DNA of 64,000 nucleotides, from positions 1-64,000 of the forward strand of contig JBGSVE010000095.1 in NCBI GenBank assembly GCA_041753075.1. The letters are read 5' to 3'. The notes below the pieces were generated by a model. That model searched no databases. It saw only the letters and a program-made list of their open reading frames with translations, and was not told the origin of the DNA. Positions 56,801 through 64,000 of this stretch are shown here, piece after piece; position 1 is the first letter of the stretch, and every line of letters begins with the position of its first letter. The translations under genes were made by a program, and so were the position numbers. This DNA is from UBA6163 sp041753075 (GTDB taxonomy: Bacteria > Planctomycetota > Planctomycetia > Pirellulales > Pirellulaceae).

Positions 56801-57283
56801 AAGTCGTTCGCTTCTTGCGGTGGTTACATCGCGGGATCCAGTGCGCTCGTGGAGTATCTGCGCTACACCGCTCCCGGATTCGTATTTAGCGTCGGATTGC
56901 CGCCGTCGTCTGCCGCCGCGGCGCTGGCTTCGATCGACGTTTTGGAGGAACAACCCGAGCGAGTTGAAGTTTTACGTGCCCGTAGCGAGCTGTTTTTGTC
57001 GCTGGCCAAACGAGCTGGCCTGGACACCGGAGCCAGCGGTGGAACGCCCGTCATTCCCATCATTACCGGTAACTCACTCGTTGCGCTGCGGTTGTCGCAC
57101 CGTATGTTTAGCGATGGGATCAACGTCCAGCCGATTTTGTATCCGGCGGTCGATGAATCGGCGGCGAGGTTGCGATTTTTCATGACCTGCTTGCACAGCG
57201 AAGAGCAAATTCGCCAGACGGTCGAGAAATTGGTGTTTCACTTGGACCAAATGGGTTGTCGCCCTGAACAGGCTTATCGCTGA
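53822..57283 (+). CDS. Fatty-acyl-AMP ligase / acyl carrier protein / AONS-type synthase fusion
   Basis: A 1153-residue fusion. Domain 1 (~20-590) is a fatty-acyl-AMP ligase: core YTSGSTGSPKGVMLTHRNV (189-207), AWLPAYHDMGLVGGILQPMY, RTGDLGFIHDGQLYISGRLK D and KTSSGKIQR. Domain 2 (~620-720) is an acyl carrier protein with phosphopantetheine site DLGLDSLERLEI (Ser669). Domain 3 (~760-1150) is a PLP alpha-oxoamine synthase: SFASYNYLGMSGEPRV, HDSLSHNSIVQGAL, VDEAHSMGTMG and LSKSFASCGGY with Lys994. It should load a fatty acid on its own ACP and condense it with an amino acid to an alpha-amino ketone, as serine palmitoyltransferase does. Amino acid and product are unknown; no sphinganine-type reductase is adjacent. 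Confidence 0.93.
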   Translation: MSALFPHNHRQPVSPHRYFGTSAPPQDHLLSVVRYWAESTPDSLAYLFTDGETTSAELTYGQLWDEVRGLAGAMQGQVEPGQRILLLYPPGLDFVVGLFACHALGAIAVPAFPPRRNRKASRIRSIVTDADTRIAFSTESIADQLIVGGKRHEDLEGVTVIGTDARAIRDADAWKEPKLTANSLAILQYTSGSTGSPKGVMLTHRNVLANCEMIIDAFQPEREYSAMAWLPAYHDMGLVGGILQPMYLGRSAVLMSPMTFLQRPARWLQTMSRRGIQISGGPNFGYQLCIDKIDDSELVGVDLSQWRIAFNGAEPIRPATMAAFVERFGPYGFRRDAFLPCYGMAETTLIVTGGPIENRPVVKSFDGSMIDQKSVIEVAPDHEHVRTLVGCGRILSGEVVSIVDPQTMTLLTDGGIGEIWVQSPSVGKGYWQAAVPTSLTFGGMTSDGQGPFLRTGDLGFIHDGQLYISGRLKDMILIRGVNRYPQDIEQTVELASSKVQAGSVAAFAMNFHDREQLVIVAETIRQRGLDWDRELQTIRRAVTAEHELPPDAVYLVRNSSVPKTSSGKIQRHACLDALLQDDLKVVAKWVRWEEQAGAARQTGPAMMGARSANQFKTRPASRDGRAGEQPLADVAVLRVVESQIREVARERAGELTPDTNIVLDLGLDSLERLEIARGLEETFGGRFPQDVLDSIETIAETAAAIQSYLASDAIAIAKRRLAGGDKPATNGVVTAEAKPPAQVDAPEDRVEQFPEYKRLQQTIAQMLMTGVPNPYFTVHESVVRDTTVIDGREMISFASYNYLGMSGEPRVSAAATDAIARFGTSVSASRLVSGEKPVHGQLESRIAKWLGVDAAITMVGGHATNETTIGHLVGPGDLIVHDSLSHNSIVQGALLSGARRRPFVHNDFDQLDELLTKVRSQYRRVLIVVEGAYSMDGDFTDLPAAVEIKQRHRSMLMVDEAHSMGTMGTTGRGISEHYGVAARDVDIWMGTLSKSFASCGGYIAGSSALVEYLRYTAPGFVFSVGLPPSSAAAALASIDVLEEQPERVEVLRARSELFLSLAKRAGLDTGASGGTPVIPIITGNSLVALRLSHRMFSDGINVQPILYPAVDESAARLRFFMTCLHSEEQIRQTVEKLVFHLDQMGCRPEQAYR

Positions 57284-57360
57284 GTTTTGTCGCTTGCGGA
57301 ATAGTTGGCTTCGCTTAGAATCGGTGCATCGCCCAACCCCACTGTTCAAAGGAGTTACCC

Positions 57361-57540
57361 GTGTTAACCGAAGCTACCGTCGAGCGTTCGTTCCGTAAGA
57401 TCATCAGCGAAGCCGAATTGGACGAGACCGCATACGACCGCGCCGAAGAGTTGCTCGATGAGTTGCGTGCCGAAAGCCCATTGAGACACCGACTGAGCAC
57501 CGAAATTGACGAGTTGCGAGCGAACGCCAGCCAAGCGTAG
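57361..57540 (+). CDS. Small conserved-looking acidic helical protein (59 aa)
   Basis: A 59-residue frame starting at GTG with a strong aaaggag ribosome site 7 bases ahead. Sequence begins MLTEATVERSFRKIISEAEL and continues with amphipathic helices (YDRAEELLDELRAESPLRHR). It is acidic, with no membrane segment. It is followed by a rho-independent terminator. The position 77 bases behind the fusion gene suggests co-transcription or its own promoter. No family recognised. Confidence 0.7.
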   Translation: MLTEATVERSFRKIISEAELDETAYDRAEELLDELRAESPLRHRLSTEIDELRANASQA

Positions 57541-57587
57541 TCGGTTGGCATAATTTGCGATCGCAGTGGTGGCGGTGTAAAACCTAC

Positions 57588-57640
57588 AAACGCCGGTGAG
57601 TGGATTCGAAAAAATCGATCTACTCGCCGGCGTTTTTATT
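57588..57640 (+). terminator. Rho-independent terminator
   Basis: aaacgccggtgagt pairs with actcgccggcgttttt around a ~20-base loop; the stem is GC-rich and the right arm runs into a T-tract. It follows the small acidic gene. Confidence 0.82.
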
Positions 57641-57650
57641 TGTTGTTCCT

Positions 57651-57702
57651 CGACGCTCCGCCGTCGTTAAACTACGACGGCGGAGCGTCGTAGAACACTT
57701 TG
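57651..57702. repeat. CGACGCTCCGCC palindrome, perfect copy C
   Basis: cgacgctccgccgtcgt (57651-57667), loop taaact, acgacggcggagcgtcg (57674-57690), then tagaacactttg: a perfect 17-base-arm hairpin. Confidence 0.9.
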
Positions 57703-57758
57703 CGCTGACCGTTGTTTTTACTAATTCTCTTTTTCTTCTCGCCGCGTGAGAACCGCGA

Positions 57759-60338
57759 ATGCCCCAAACGATCAACGGCATCGGCACAACCTATTACGGC
57801 AAACGTAACCAGCAAAAACGTCACGCCGTCTGCACGTCATGTAGTCGCGAGGTTGATCTGCTTTCCTATGACACGCGCCACTGGTTCGTGATCTTCTACA
57901 TCCCGATCATTCCGCTGAAGAAGAAACGGATCATTGATCAGTGTCCGCTTTGCACGATGCACCGCGCCGCTGATCTGGATGATTGGGAGACGGCGTCGCA
58001 ATTAGGTGTGGCCCAGTCGCTGCGAAAATACCAGGCATCGCCGAGCGTCGAATCGGCAATTGAAACGCATGGTTGTCAGGTGTCGTTTGGCGAAATGGCC
58101 GCCGCCGACGAATTTCGCCCCCAAGCGATCGTGGCGTTTCCGGAAAGTGCCGATTTAAGGTTCGCGTTTGGAAGTCAACTCGAAGCCTTCGGCCGGCAAG
58201 ATATCGCACGCAAGGAATTTGAGGCCGCAATTGAAGTCGACGCCAATCACGAATACGCCTGCGGCGCGTTGTCGCGTTATTGGATCAGCGATGGCAAGCT
58301 GGCGCAGGCCGAACAATTGATCCAATTCGCGATGCAGCCTGGCGTGGGGTTGCATCCGCAACTTGAGAACATCGAAATTTTGATGAGGGCGTATGACCAA
58401 AAGAAGGATCATGCCGCGACGCTGCGATGTGCCAAGCAACTGCTCGTCGAATTTCCCAAGATGGCGGACTTCGGCAACTATCGCAAACTGGTCCGTCGCA
58501 ATGAAAAGGCGTTGGGTTTGAGCGAGTCGTTACTGCCCAAGCAGGATCGCAACTGGTACACGATTTTCAATCCCAAAGACACGCGAGTCGATGCCAATCA
58601 GCGCACGCTTGCTTACTTGGGGTTGGCCGTAGCGTTACTCATCGTTGGCTTCTTGGTGACCAACGAATACATTCGCACCCATCGTACATTTCATCTGCTT
58701 GGTTCCGCGGCTTTGCCATTGATGCTTACGATCGATGACCAACCGCCCATTCGGCTGGCCGGAAAAAGCGAGGTGGTGTTGGCCGAGGGAAAACATTCGC
58801 TGCGCGTTTCGACCGACCAGGGTGAACTTGAACCGGTCGAATTTGCGATTCAGGCGGGATATTGGAGTCGTTGGTTCTCACGTCCGGCCTGGGTGTTCAA
58901 TCCATGCGCAGCCGTACTTCAATACCGCGTTGTCTATACGCAAAATCCTGGCAATGCCGGCACACCGCCGGAGACGGTCATGTTGGAGCCGAACGTTTAC
59001 AGTTTTCCGGCGATTGATCACCCGTTCAATGATCCGCCGGAGCGAGTCTCGACGAAAAGCACCAGCAAGGTAATTGTGAAGGATTGTCTTGCGTATCAAC
59101 CGCTTACGTCGTCGCAGCACATGAAGGCGATCAAGCAAATGCGTGGTGCCGAGCAGGCGCTTCGATTTGCCGAAAATCGAATGCGGTTAGTGCCTGCTGA
59201 CGTTGCCCTGTTGGTCGAGTTCCAGGACCTGTTTGACAACACAAAACTCTCTGGTCAAGCGCGCGACATTCTCGCCGCCGGTTTGAATTCGCCGAACCTG
59301 CACTTTGCTTGGCACCGCGCGTACTTGGGCCTTTGCGACAATCGTTCGCAGATCGACGTGGCCAAGTCGCTTTACGACGCACAGCTCCAGCAAAATCCCG
59401 CGTCGGCGGAGTTATTGTATTTGCGCGGCTTGGCGGCACCGACCGTCGCCAGTGCCGTCGACTACTTCGACCGTGCGGCCAAAGCCGACGCCAGTTTCGC
59501 TCCTGCGATCGAAGCGCTGGCGATGAAAGACGCGAATCAGGCAAACTGGGCCGAAGCAGCCGCACAGTTGGCCACGCTGGATGCGCAAACCAAGGCCGAT
59601 GAGAAGCTCGAGCGCGTCGAGAATTTGATTCGCCTCGCGACGGAACCTCGCGACAAGTTACTCGCCGAGTATCAACAGCGGCTGGGCAACAATCCAGTCG
59701 ACACCATGGCGTTGTTATTGCTTATCGATTTGCTGGCCGTCGAGCCACAGTCCCCGGCGATCGATGAGGCGCTGCAACGCTGGCAGTCGGCGGTCCAGGG
59801 CGTGTCCAATCCGGCGGCGCAGTTGACCGTCAAGATTCTCGAGCATTACATCCAAGCGATTCGCCAGGTTCCGCTTGAGGAATCCGTCGAAGTGTGTGTC
59901 GCCATGCCCGCTGAGCTCAAGCATATTGTGCTTTGTCGCCTGCTGGACAACGGCCGGTTCGCCGACGCAGCGACACTGCTTCGTGCCTCGACGGACATTT
60001 TAGACAGTGATGAATGGCTGATGTTGACCGCGATGACGCGACATGCCGGTGATGCAAATTGGCGAGAGTATGACACCGACTTGGTCAAGCTGCTGCAGGC
60101 CGGTACGTATCGTGATCTTGAGTTGTTGGAAGTCTGGCAATCGGCATCACCACCGGCTGCACCGGAGGTAGTGCAATTGCGATTATCAGCGAACCTCAAG
60201 GCGACCTTATTTGCTGACTTGGCCAATCGCTTTGCCGCCAGCGCCGATACCTATCGCAGCGAGGCCAAACGATTTGCGATCGGACGGCTGCCGCCGTATC
60301 AATTAGTTGAGAAATTGTTGCAGACCGCCAAACAATGA
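57759..60338 (+). CDS. Zinc-ribbon, TPR membrane protein
   Basis: An 859-residue protein. The N terminus is a zinc ribbon (CTSC at ~25-28 and CPLC ~63-66) with the SYDTRHWFVIFYIPIIPLKK KRI stretch typical of planctomycetal and eukaryotic zinc-ribbon/rhodopsin-like families. Helical TPR-like repeats follow, then a single membrane helix near residues 284-303 (TLAYLGLAVALLIVGFLVTN), a beta-rich segment, and a second TPR array to the C terminus. It should bridge cytosol and periplasm as a scaffold. It overlaps the M48 peptidase gene by four bases (ATGA), so the two are coupled. Confidence 0.8.
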   Translation: MPQTINGIGTTYYGKRNQQKRHAVCTSCSREVDLLSYDTRHWFVIFYIPIIPLKKKRIIDQCPLCTMHRAADLDDWETASQLGVAQSLRKYQASPSVESAIETHGCQVSFGEMAAADEFRPQAIVAFPESADLRFAFGSQLEAFGRQDIARKEFEAAIEVDANHEYACGALSRYWISDGKLAQAEQLIQFAMQPGVGLHPQLENIEILMRAYDQKKDHAATLRCAKQLLVEFPKMADFGNYRKLVRRNEKALGLSESLLPKQDRNWYTIFNPKDTRVDANQRTLAYLGLAVALLIVGFLVTNEYIRTHRTFHLLGSAALPLMLTIDDQPPIRLAGKSEVVLAEGKHSLRVSTDQGELEPVEFAIQAGYWSRWFSRPAWVFNPCAAVLQYRVVYTQNPGNAGTPPETVMLEPNVYSFPAIDHPFNDPPERVSTKSTSKVIVKDCLAYQPLTSSQHMKAIKQMRGAEQALRFAENRMRLVPADVALLVEFQDLFDNTKLSGQARDILAAGLNSPNLHFAWHRAYLGLCDNRSQIDVAKSLYDAQLQQNPASAELLYLRGLAAPTVASAVDYFDRAAKADASFAPAIEALAMKDANQANWAEAAAQLATLDAQTKADEKLERVENLIRLATEPRDKLLAEYQQRLGNNPVDTMALLLLIDLLAVEPQSPAIDEALQRWQSAVQGVSNPAAQLTVKILEHYIQAIRQVPLEESVEVCVAMPAELKHIVLCRLLDNGRFADAATLLRASTDILDSDEWLMLTAMTRHAGDANWREYDTDLVKLLQAGTYRDLELLEVWQSASPPAAPEVVQLRLSANLKATLFADLANRFAASADTYRSEAKRFAIGRLPPYQLVEKLLQTAKQ

Positions 60339-62224
60339 GTGTCGTCGAGCATCTGGCGCTGCAGCAGCGCGCTAAACGGATTCTTCGTCGCTACGAACGG
60401 TTCCCACGCTGGAGCCACTGCCGTTTATTTTGTTTGCTCTGCTTTGGTGTGCTGCTGGCCATTGCACCGATCGTCATTTGCAGCGCCGCGGCGGTGCTGA
60501 TGTTCTACTGGGGAATCACGCATTTTGACGACGCCGGCTGGGTTGGTCTTGGAGCCGGCTGCATCCTCCTGCCCGTTGCGATTTATCACAGCTTCGTACT
60601 GTTTTGGCAGTCTCGCCGCGACGAACCAGGCGTGTGCATCGATAGCAATCGCGATCTGCAAATTCGCCAATTGATCGAGCAATCATGTGTCGCCACGAAT
60701 GCCGCGCGACCAGCACGCGTGTGGTTAACAGCGGAGTACGGCGCAAGCGTTTTGTTTCGACCACGGTTTGGCTTCTTCGGCGGCAATCGCTGTGAATTGA
60801 TGGTTGGTTTGCCGCTGCTTGATTGTCATTCGCAAGCCGAATTAACAGCGATCTTGACACATGAACTTGGTCATATCAAACGCGTCAAATCATTGCCCGC
60901 TTGGATCTATCGATTGCGCGCCATGTGGGCCGATTTGTTCTATCAAATCAGCACGCGTGAACACATTACCGGCGTCTTGATGTTGCCGTTTTCGCGTTGG
61001 TTTTGGCCTCGATTTAACTTGAACGCTTCGATCGTTTCCCAGTTCGAAGAATTCCAAGCCGATGCCGTCGCGGCGCAGCAGACATCTCCGCCGCTGATCG
61101 CACTTGCGCTGGTCAAATTAGCTGTCGTGCATTTTGCTTATTCCGAATTGCTGCAACCATCGTTGAATCAAGCAGTGTGGCGATCGGTCCAGCCACCGGA
61201 TAACTACTGCCAACGTTATCGCGACTTCTTCATCCAGGTCATCCATGACGAGCGATTGGAGCGATGGATGGCCTGTGTGTTGTCCCAAACGACCGATGCG
61301 CTGGATACTCACCCATCGCTTCGCGATCGACTGCAAGCGATCGGTATTGATCTCAGCCCACAGCAATGGGTCACCATGCTGCGCCAGCAACCCGACGGCG
61401 GAGCGGCTGAGTTGCTCGGTTCGCGGCGCGCGACGCTGGAGACCGCGATCAATTCGCATTGGTCCCAAAGCGTACAAGTAGATTGGGGCAATGAACATCA
61501 CCGCAAACAACGACGCGCCCAGGAGCGCGGACGTTTGGCGATCGCGACCGATTTCGAGTCGCGCCGCCAACACGCCCTGGCGACAATCGATTTAGACGGT
61601 CCGCAGGCTGCGCTTGGCCAGTGGCAAACTTTGATTACCGAGCGACCGGATATCGATTCGGTCAGTTTGAAATATGGCGAATGCCTGGTGGCCGCTGATG
61701 CCGTAGCGGGCAGTTCGTTCCTCGAAACCTTGACCGCGCACGGCGACCGCGCGCTCGCCGCCCAGGCGACGGCGATTTTGGCTGGTCACTATCAACGTTG
61801 TGGACCGGCCGACAAGTTTGAGCAAACGGTCCAGCGAATGGCCCAAATGGAACGACAGACGCAACCAATCACTCGTGCTGGTCGGCGAAGCGATTTTGCG
61901 GTGCCGTCGCTGGCCATTGACGAGATGGCAGGTTTGCACCAGCGGCTACGCGACGTCGCGCCCGATTGCAACGTTTACGTTGCCGAGATGATTGACCGGC
62001 ATTCGACCGGTGCTGACAAGCCGAAGTACGTGATCGGCATTGATAAGCCCGTGATCGCCAAGGCAGAACGCCAGGAGGCTCACATGAAAATAGTCGCACA
62101 AATTCGATTCGACGCCGCACTCCCGCCAGGCACAATCATCTGCACAACAACGGGTCCGTTGCCCGCACTGGCCAAGAAGCTAATTCACGCCGCGAGATCA
62201 AAACCGGAACTGATGGTGAAGTAA
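60335..62224 (+). CDS. M48 family metallopeptidase
   Basis: A 629-residue membrane protease. Two to three helices occupy ~35-95 (LFCLLCFGVLLAIAPIVICS AAAVL). The zinc site is ILTHELGHIKRV with HELGH at 176-180, and the third ligand lies in FEEFQADAVAAQ. C-terminal ~170 residues add a helical domain. M48 proteases (HtpX, BepA, CAAX-type) act on membrane or outer-membrane proteins. Coupled to the TPR protein upstream, it may be a scaffold-controlled protease; the target is unknown. Confidence 0.88.
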   Translation: MSVVEHLALQQRAKRILRRYERFPRWSHCRLFCLLCFGVLLAIAPIVICSAAAVLMFYWGITHFDDAGWVGLGAGCILLPVAIYHSFVLFWQSRRDEPGVCIDSNRDLQIRQLIEQSCVATNAARPARVWLTAEYGASVLFRPRFGFFGGNRCELMVGLPLLDCHSQAELTAILTHELGHIKRVKSLPAWIYRLRAMWADLFYQISTREHITGVLMLPFSRWFWPRFNLNASIVSQFEEFQADAVAAQQTSPPLIALALVKLAVVHFAYSELLQPSLNQAVWRSVQPPDNYCQRYRDFFIQVIHDERLERWMACVLSQTTDALDTHPSLRDRLQAIGIDLSPQQWVTMLRQQPDGGAAELLGSRRATLETAINSHWSQSVQVDWGNEHHRKQRRAQERGRLAIATDFESRRQHALATIDLDGPQAALGQWQTLITERPDIDSVSLKYGECLVAADAVAGSSFLETLTAHGDRALAAQATAILAGHYQRCGPADKFEQTVQRMAQMERQTQPITRAGRRSDFAVPSLAIDEMAGLHQRLRDVAPDCNVYVAEMIDRHSTGADKPKYVIGIDKPVIAKAERQEAHMKIVAQIRFDAALPPGTIICTTTGPLPALAKKLIHAARSKPELMVK

Positions 62225-62226
62225 CA

Positions 62227-62631
62227 TTAGCGATACGTTGACGCGGTGCCGGCTAACAATTGCACCGGTGGCAATTCAATGCCGCGCTTAGCTGCCTCAA
62301 ACCGCATCGCACGCTCAAAGTACGGAAACGGAAACGTCGAGTTCTTGCGCGTAGCATATCGCTGGATCGCTTGAACCAACCGTTCTTCGAGCTGACCATT
62401 CTCGGTCAATTGAACGACGATCCGAATATAAGCCTGGCGCTCGGCGGTCGTCGCTCGAAGTTGATTGGTCAATTGTTGTTCGAGTGTGGCGACGCGGCTG
62501 CCGGTTGCTGGTTCACTCGGAAACTGTGCGATTTGGCCGTGGGTGGGAATCGCCGTACCCACCGCTAACCCACCTGCTCCCAACGCAATGGCCAGTCTCA
62601 GTAGGGTCAAAGTCGTTCGCAAATTGTTCAT
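62227..62631 (-). CDS. Exported hypothetical protein
   Basis: A 134-residue protein with signal peptide LRLAIALGAGGLAVGTAIPT HG and a helical core (RVATLEQQLTNQLRATTAER QAYIRIVVQLTE, QLEERLVQAIQRYATRKNST FPFPYFERAMRFEAA). It has a Gln/Ala-rich coiled-coil character. No family recognised. Convergent with the M48 gene, three bases apart. Confidence 0.65.
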   Translation of the reverse strand: MNNLRTTLTLLRLAIALGAGGLAVGTAIPTHGQIAQFPSEPATGSRVATLEQQLTNQLRATTAERQAYIRIVVQLTENGQLEERLVQAIQRYATRKNSTFPFPYFERAMRFEAAKRGIELPPVQLLAGTASTYR

Positions 62632-62982
62632 CCGCAGATCCTCCGTGGGCGTTAGCGAACCTGTCAGTTAGCATTTGGTCATCGAACGCCGCAAGCCCTT
62701 TGGGGTCTGATCAATGTTCTACGACGCTCCGCAGTCGTAATATCGCGACATCGCAGCGTCACAGACACTTTCTGCAAACCTGGGTGGTTTGCGTAATTCG
62801 TGACATCGTCACTTGCAGATTGTGGTGCCGGTTTTGACGATTCGTTGCATCGCGAAGGCATTTTGGGCCGAAATCGAAGCTGAGCGAAGGTTTGGCAAGC
62901 CGCTAAACCAACGACCCTGAATCAAACCTGACTCGCCAAACGTTTCCAACGCGATGGCGAACTTGAGCGGAAGGAACCGACG
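62632..62982. other. Intergenic gap with repeat copy
   Basis: About 350 bases between divergent genes. It holds palindrome copy D at 62714-62770 and the text ccgaaatcgaagctgag near 62871, shared with the right arm of the long palindrome at 43101-43212. Nothing coding is visible. Confidence 0.5.
62714..62770. repeat. CGACGCTCCGCC palindrome, diverged copy D
   Basis: gttctacgacgctccgcagt cgtaat on the left, tcgcagcgtcacagacactt on the right, with mismatches. The left flank gttcta mirrors tagaac at the right of copies A and C. Confidence 0.7.
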
Positions 62983-63432
62983 ATGAATCGCCTAGTGTGG
63001 ATCGCTTCTTTGGCATTTCTCCTTGCCGGAACGACGGGGTGCTTGCACCACAATACGCGTGGCGGCTGCAGCTCCGGTAATTGTGGAACCGGTTCGACCG
63101 GCGCGTGTTCCACCTGCTCAAGCTGCTCCGGCGGCAAACATGGCGGCGGGTTGATCGGCAAGCTTTCCGGTAACGGCGGCTGCTCGACCTGCGGCGGCCG
63201 CAACGGCTGCGTCGCGGGTCCACTCGCTTGGCAACAAGGCGGCCTGAACTACAGCGGCCACCTTGGCCAAAACATCGGAGCCCACCTGGCACCAGGACAT
63301 TACGCGGCCCAAACGCTGCAAAGCCAGCCGTTCACTCCGGGCCCACCGACCGGAACCGTGGCCTATCCGTACTACACCCATCGCGGCCCACGAGATTTCT
63401 TGTTGGACAATCCGCCGTCGATCGGTCGGTAG
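62983..63432 (+). CDS. Cys/Gly-rich lipoprotein
   Basis: A 149-residue secreted protein with a strong ggaagga ribosome site. Lipobox FLLAGTTGC gives lipid-modified Cys20. The next ~60 residues are rich in Gly, Ser and Cys (GGCSSGNCGTGSTGACSTCSSCSGG), resembling small metal-binding or structural proteins. The C-terminal part is Pro/Tyr/Gly-rich and ends DFLLDNPPSIGR. No family recognised; the PDZ-Lgt in this window could process it. Confidence 0.75.
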   Translation: MNRLVWIASLAFLLAGTTGCLHHNTRGGCSSGNCGTGSTGACSTCSSCSGGKHGGGLIGKLSGNGGCSTCGGRNGCVAGPLAWQQGGLNYSGHLGQNIGAHLAPGHYAAQTLQSQPFTPGPPTGTVAYPYYTHRGPRDFLLDNPPSIGR

Positions 63433-63495
63433 CCGACCGCGGCGACGATGGTTTAAGCTGTAAGGCTTCTTGATTAACGTTCGCGAGCAAACATC

Positions 63496-64000
63496 GTGGC
63501 TTCTGATTTCCGGCTAAAAGACCAACTTCCTGATCTGACCCGTCGCATTGTGGCGTCGTACAAGCCTGACGATGGTCTCAACCATCTTGGCCATTGCCCG
63601 CTGCCCAGCTACGAAGCGGTCGTTGAGGTGTTGGTCGATTTGAAGGATGTGTTGTATCCCGGCTATCGGCGCAAAGTCGGCTTGCACGCCGGCAACATCG
63701 AATATCACGTTGGTGGTTTGGTCGATGGTTTGCATGACAAGTTGACAACGCAAATCGGTCGCGCGCTTCGCCACGATGACCGCATTCGCCACAACCATGG
63801 TGATTGCGAATCGCAGGTTGACTTCGATGCCAAAGGCCAAGCGATGGCGATCGAATTCCTGAAGCGAATTCCGGATCTGCGCAAAGTTCTTGCCACCGAC
63901 GTTCAATCGGCTTACGACGGCGATCCGGCTTGCCAGACGACCGATGAAATTGTGTTTTGCTATCCGGGCTTTGAAGCGATCACGGTGTACCGCGCCGCGC
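63496..64000 (+). CDS. cysE: Serine O-acetyltransferase (partial, window edge)
   Basis: About 168 residues from GTG 63496, running off the window. The N-terminal helical domain reads VLYPGYRRKVGLHAGNIEYH VGG, LHDKLTTQIGRALRHD, IEFLKRIPDLRKVLATDVQS and AYDGDPACQTTDEIVFCYPG, matching the long (EpsC-type) serine acetyltransferases of planctomycetes and cyanobacteria. The hexapeptide beta-helix lies beyond the window. It makes O-acetylserine for cysteine synthesis. Start codon choice is based on the frame's limit and family alignment. Confidence 0.8.
   Translation, partial: MASDFRLKDQLPDLTRRIVASYKPDDGLNHLGHCPLPSYEAVVEVLVDLKDVLYPGYRRKVGLHAGNIEYHVGGLVDGLHDKLTTQIGRALRHDDRIRHNHGDCESQVDFDAKGQAMAIEFLKRIPDLRKVLATDVQSAYDGDPACQTTDEIVFCYPGFEAITVYRAA

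Noticed and set aside
1..64000. CRISPR arrays, rRNA operons or prophage
   Set aside because: No regularly spaced direct repeats, rRNA sequence or phage structural genes were seen on either strand.

Overview
The window looks like chromosomal DNA from a planctomycete, most likely of the Pirellulales/Rhodopirellula type. No marker gene or search was available, so this rests on family content: two degraded and one intact formylglycine sulfatase, a DUF1501 protein with a twin-arginine leader, a BBP7-type outer-membrane barrel, a PEP-CTERM protein, a very large secreted protein with the planctomycetal LETRKLMA-type leader plus GEVED and dockerin-like modules, DUF1573, a TIGR02603-type haem domain on a PQQ-type sugar dehydrogenase, and an Lgt carrying an inserted PDZ-like segment. 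Genes are single or in short operons on both strands. There is no rRNA, CRISPR array or prophage; the only RNA gene recognised is tRNA-Cys.

Layout. 1-5.4 kb: FtsK translocase, a DUF2975/HTH regulator pair, decayed propeller and sulfatase genes, tRNA-Cys, a DUF3127 protein. 5.6-12 kb: PDZ-Lgt, then a methyltransferase / FAD oxidoreductase / type III polyketide synthase operon of the phenolic-lipid (SrsABC-like) kind, followed by a DUF4129 membrane protein. 12.2-27 kb: envelope and extracellular proteins (PEP-CTERM, secreted GH13 amylase-family protein, DUF4380-like, PQQ/cytochrome protein, DUF1573, BBP7 barrel), with IlvE, an aldo/keto reductase and a cysteine-less FmdB homologue. 27-32 kb: methyltransferase, a TMTC-like membrane TPR protein, then a decayed stretch with a sulfatase stump and an internally deleted IS630-type transposase. 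32-43 kb: aldehyde dehydrogenase plus AMP-forming ligase, DUF1501, a DNA ligase/DEXH helicase operon, NhaD antiporter, metallopeptidase. 43.5-50.5 kb: leucine-rich-repeat-like membrane protein, RbsA/RbsB-type ABC components without a permease, methyltransferase, SufU-SufS. 50.6-64 kb: intact sulfatase, alternative GlmU-like enzyme, a three-domain fusion (fatty-acyl-AMP ligase, acyl carrier protein, AONS/serine-palmitoyltransferase-type synthase), a zinc-ribbon TPR protein with an M48 peptidase, small secreted proteins, and the start of a serine acetyltransferase.

The best candidates for unusual biology are the 1153-residue ligase-ACP-oxoamine synthase fusion (a self-contained machine for making alpha-oxoamine lipids, with a 59-residue acidic gene behind it), the type III PKS operon, the ALDH/ligase pair, the PDZ-Lgt, and at least three families of dispersed palindromic elements in intergenic gaps. 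I saw no convincing phage-defence or CRISPR-like system.
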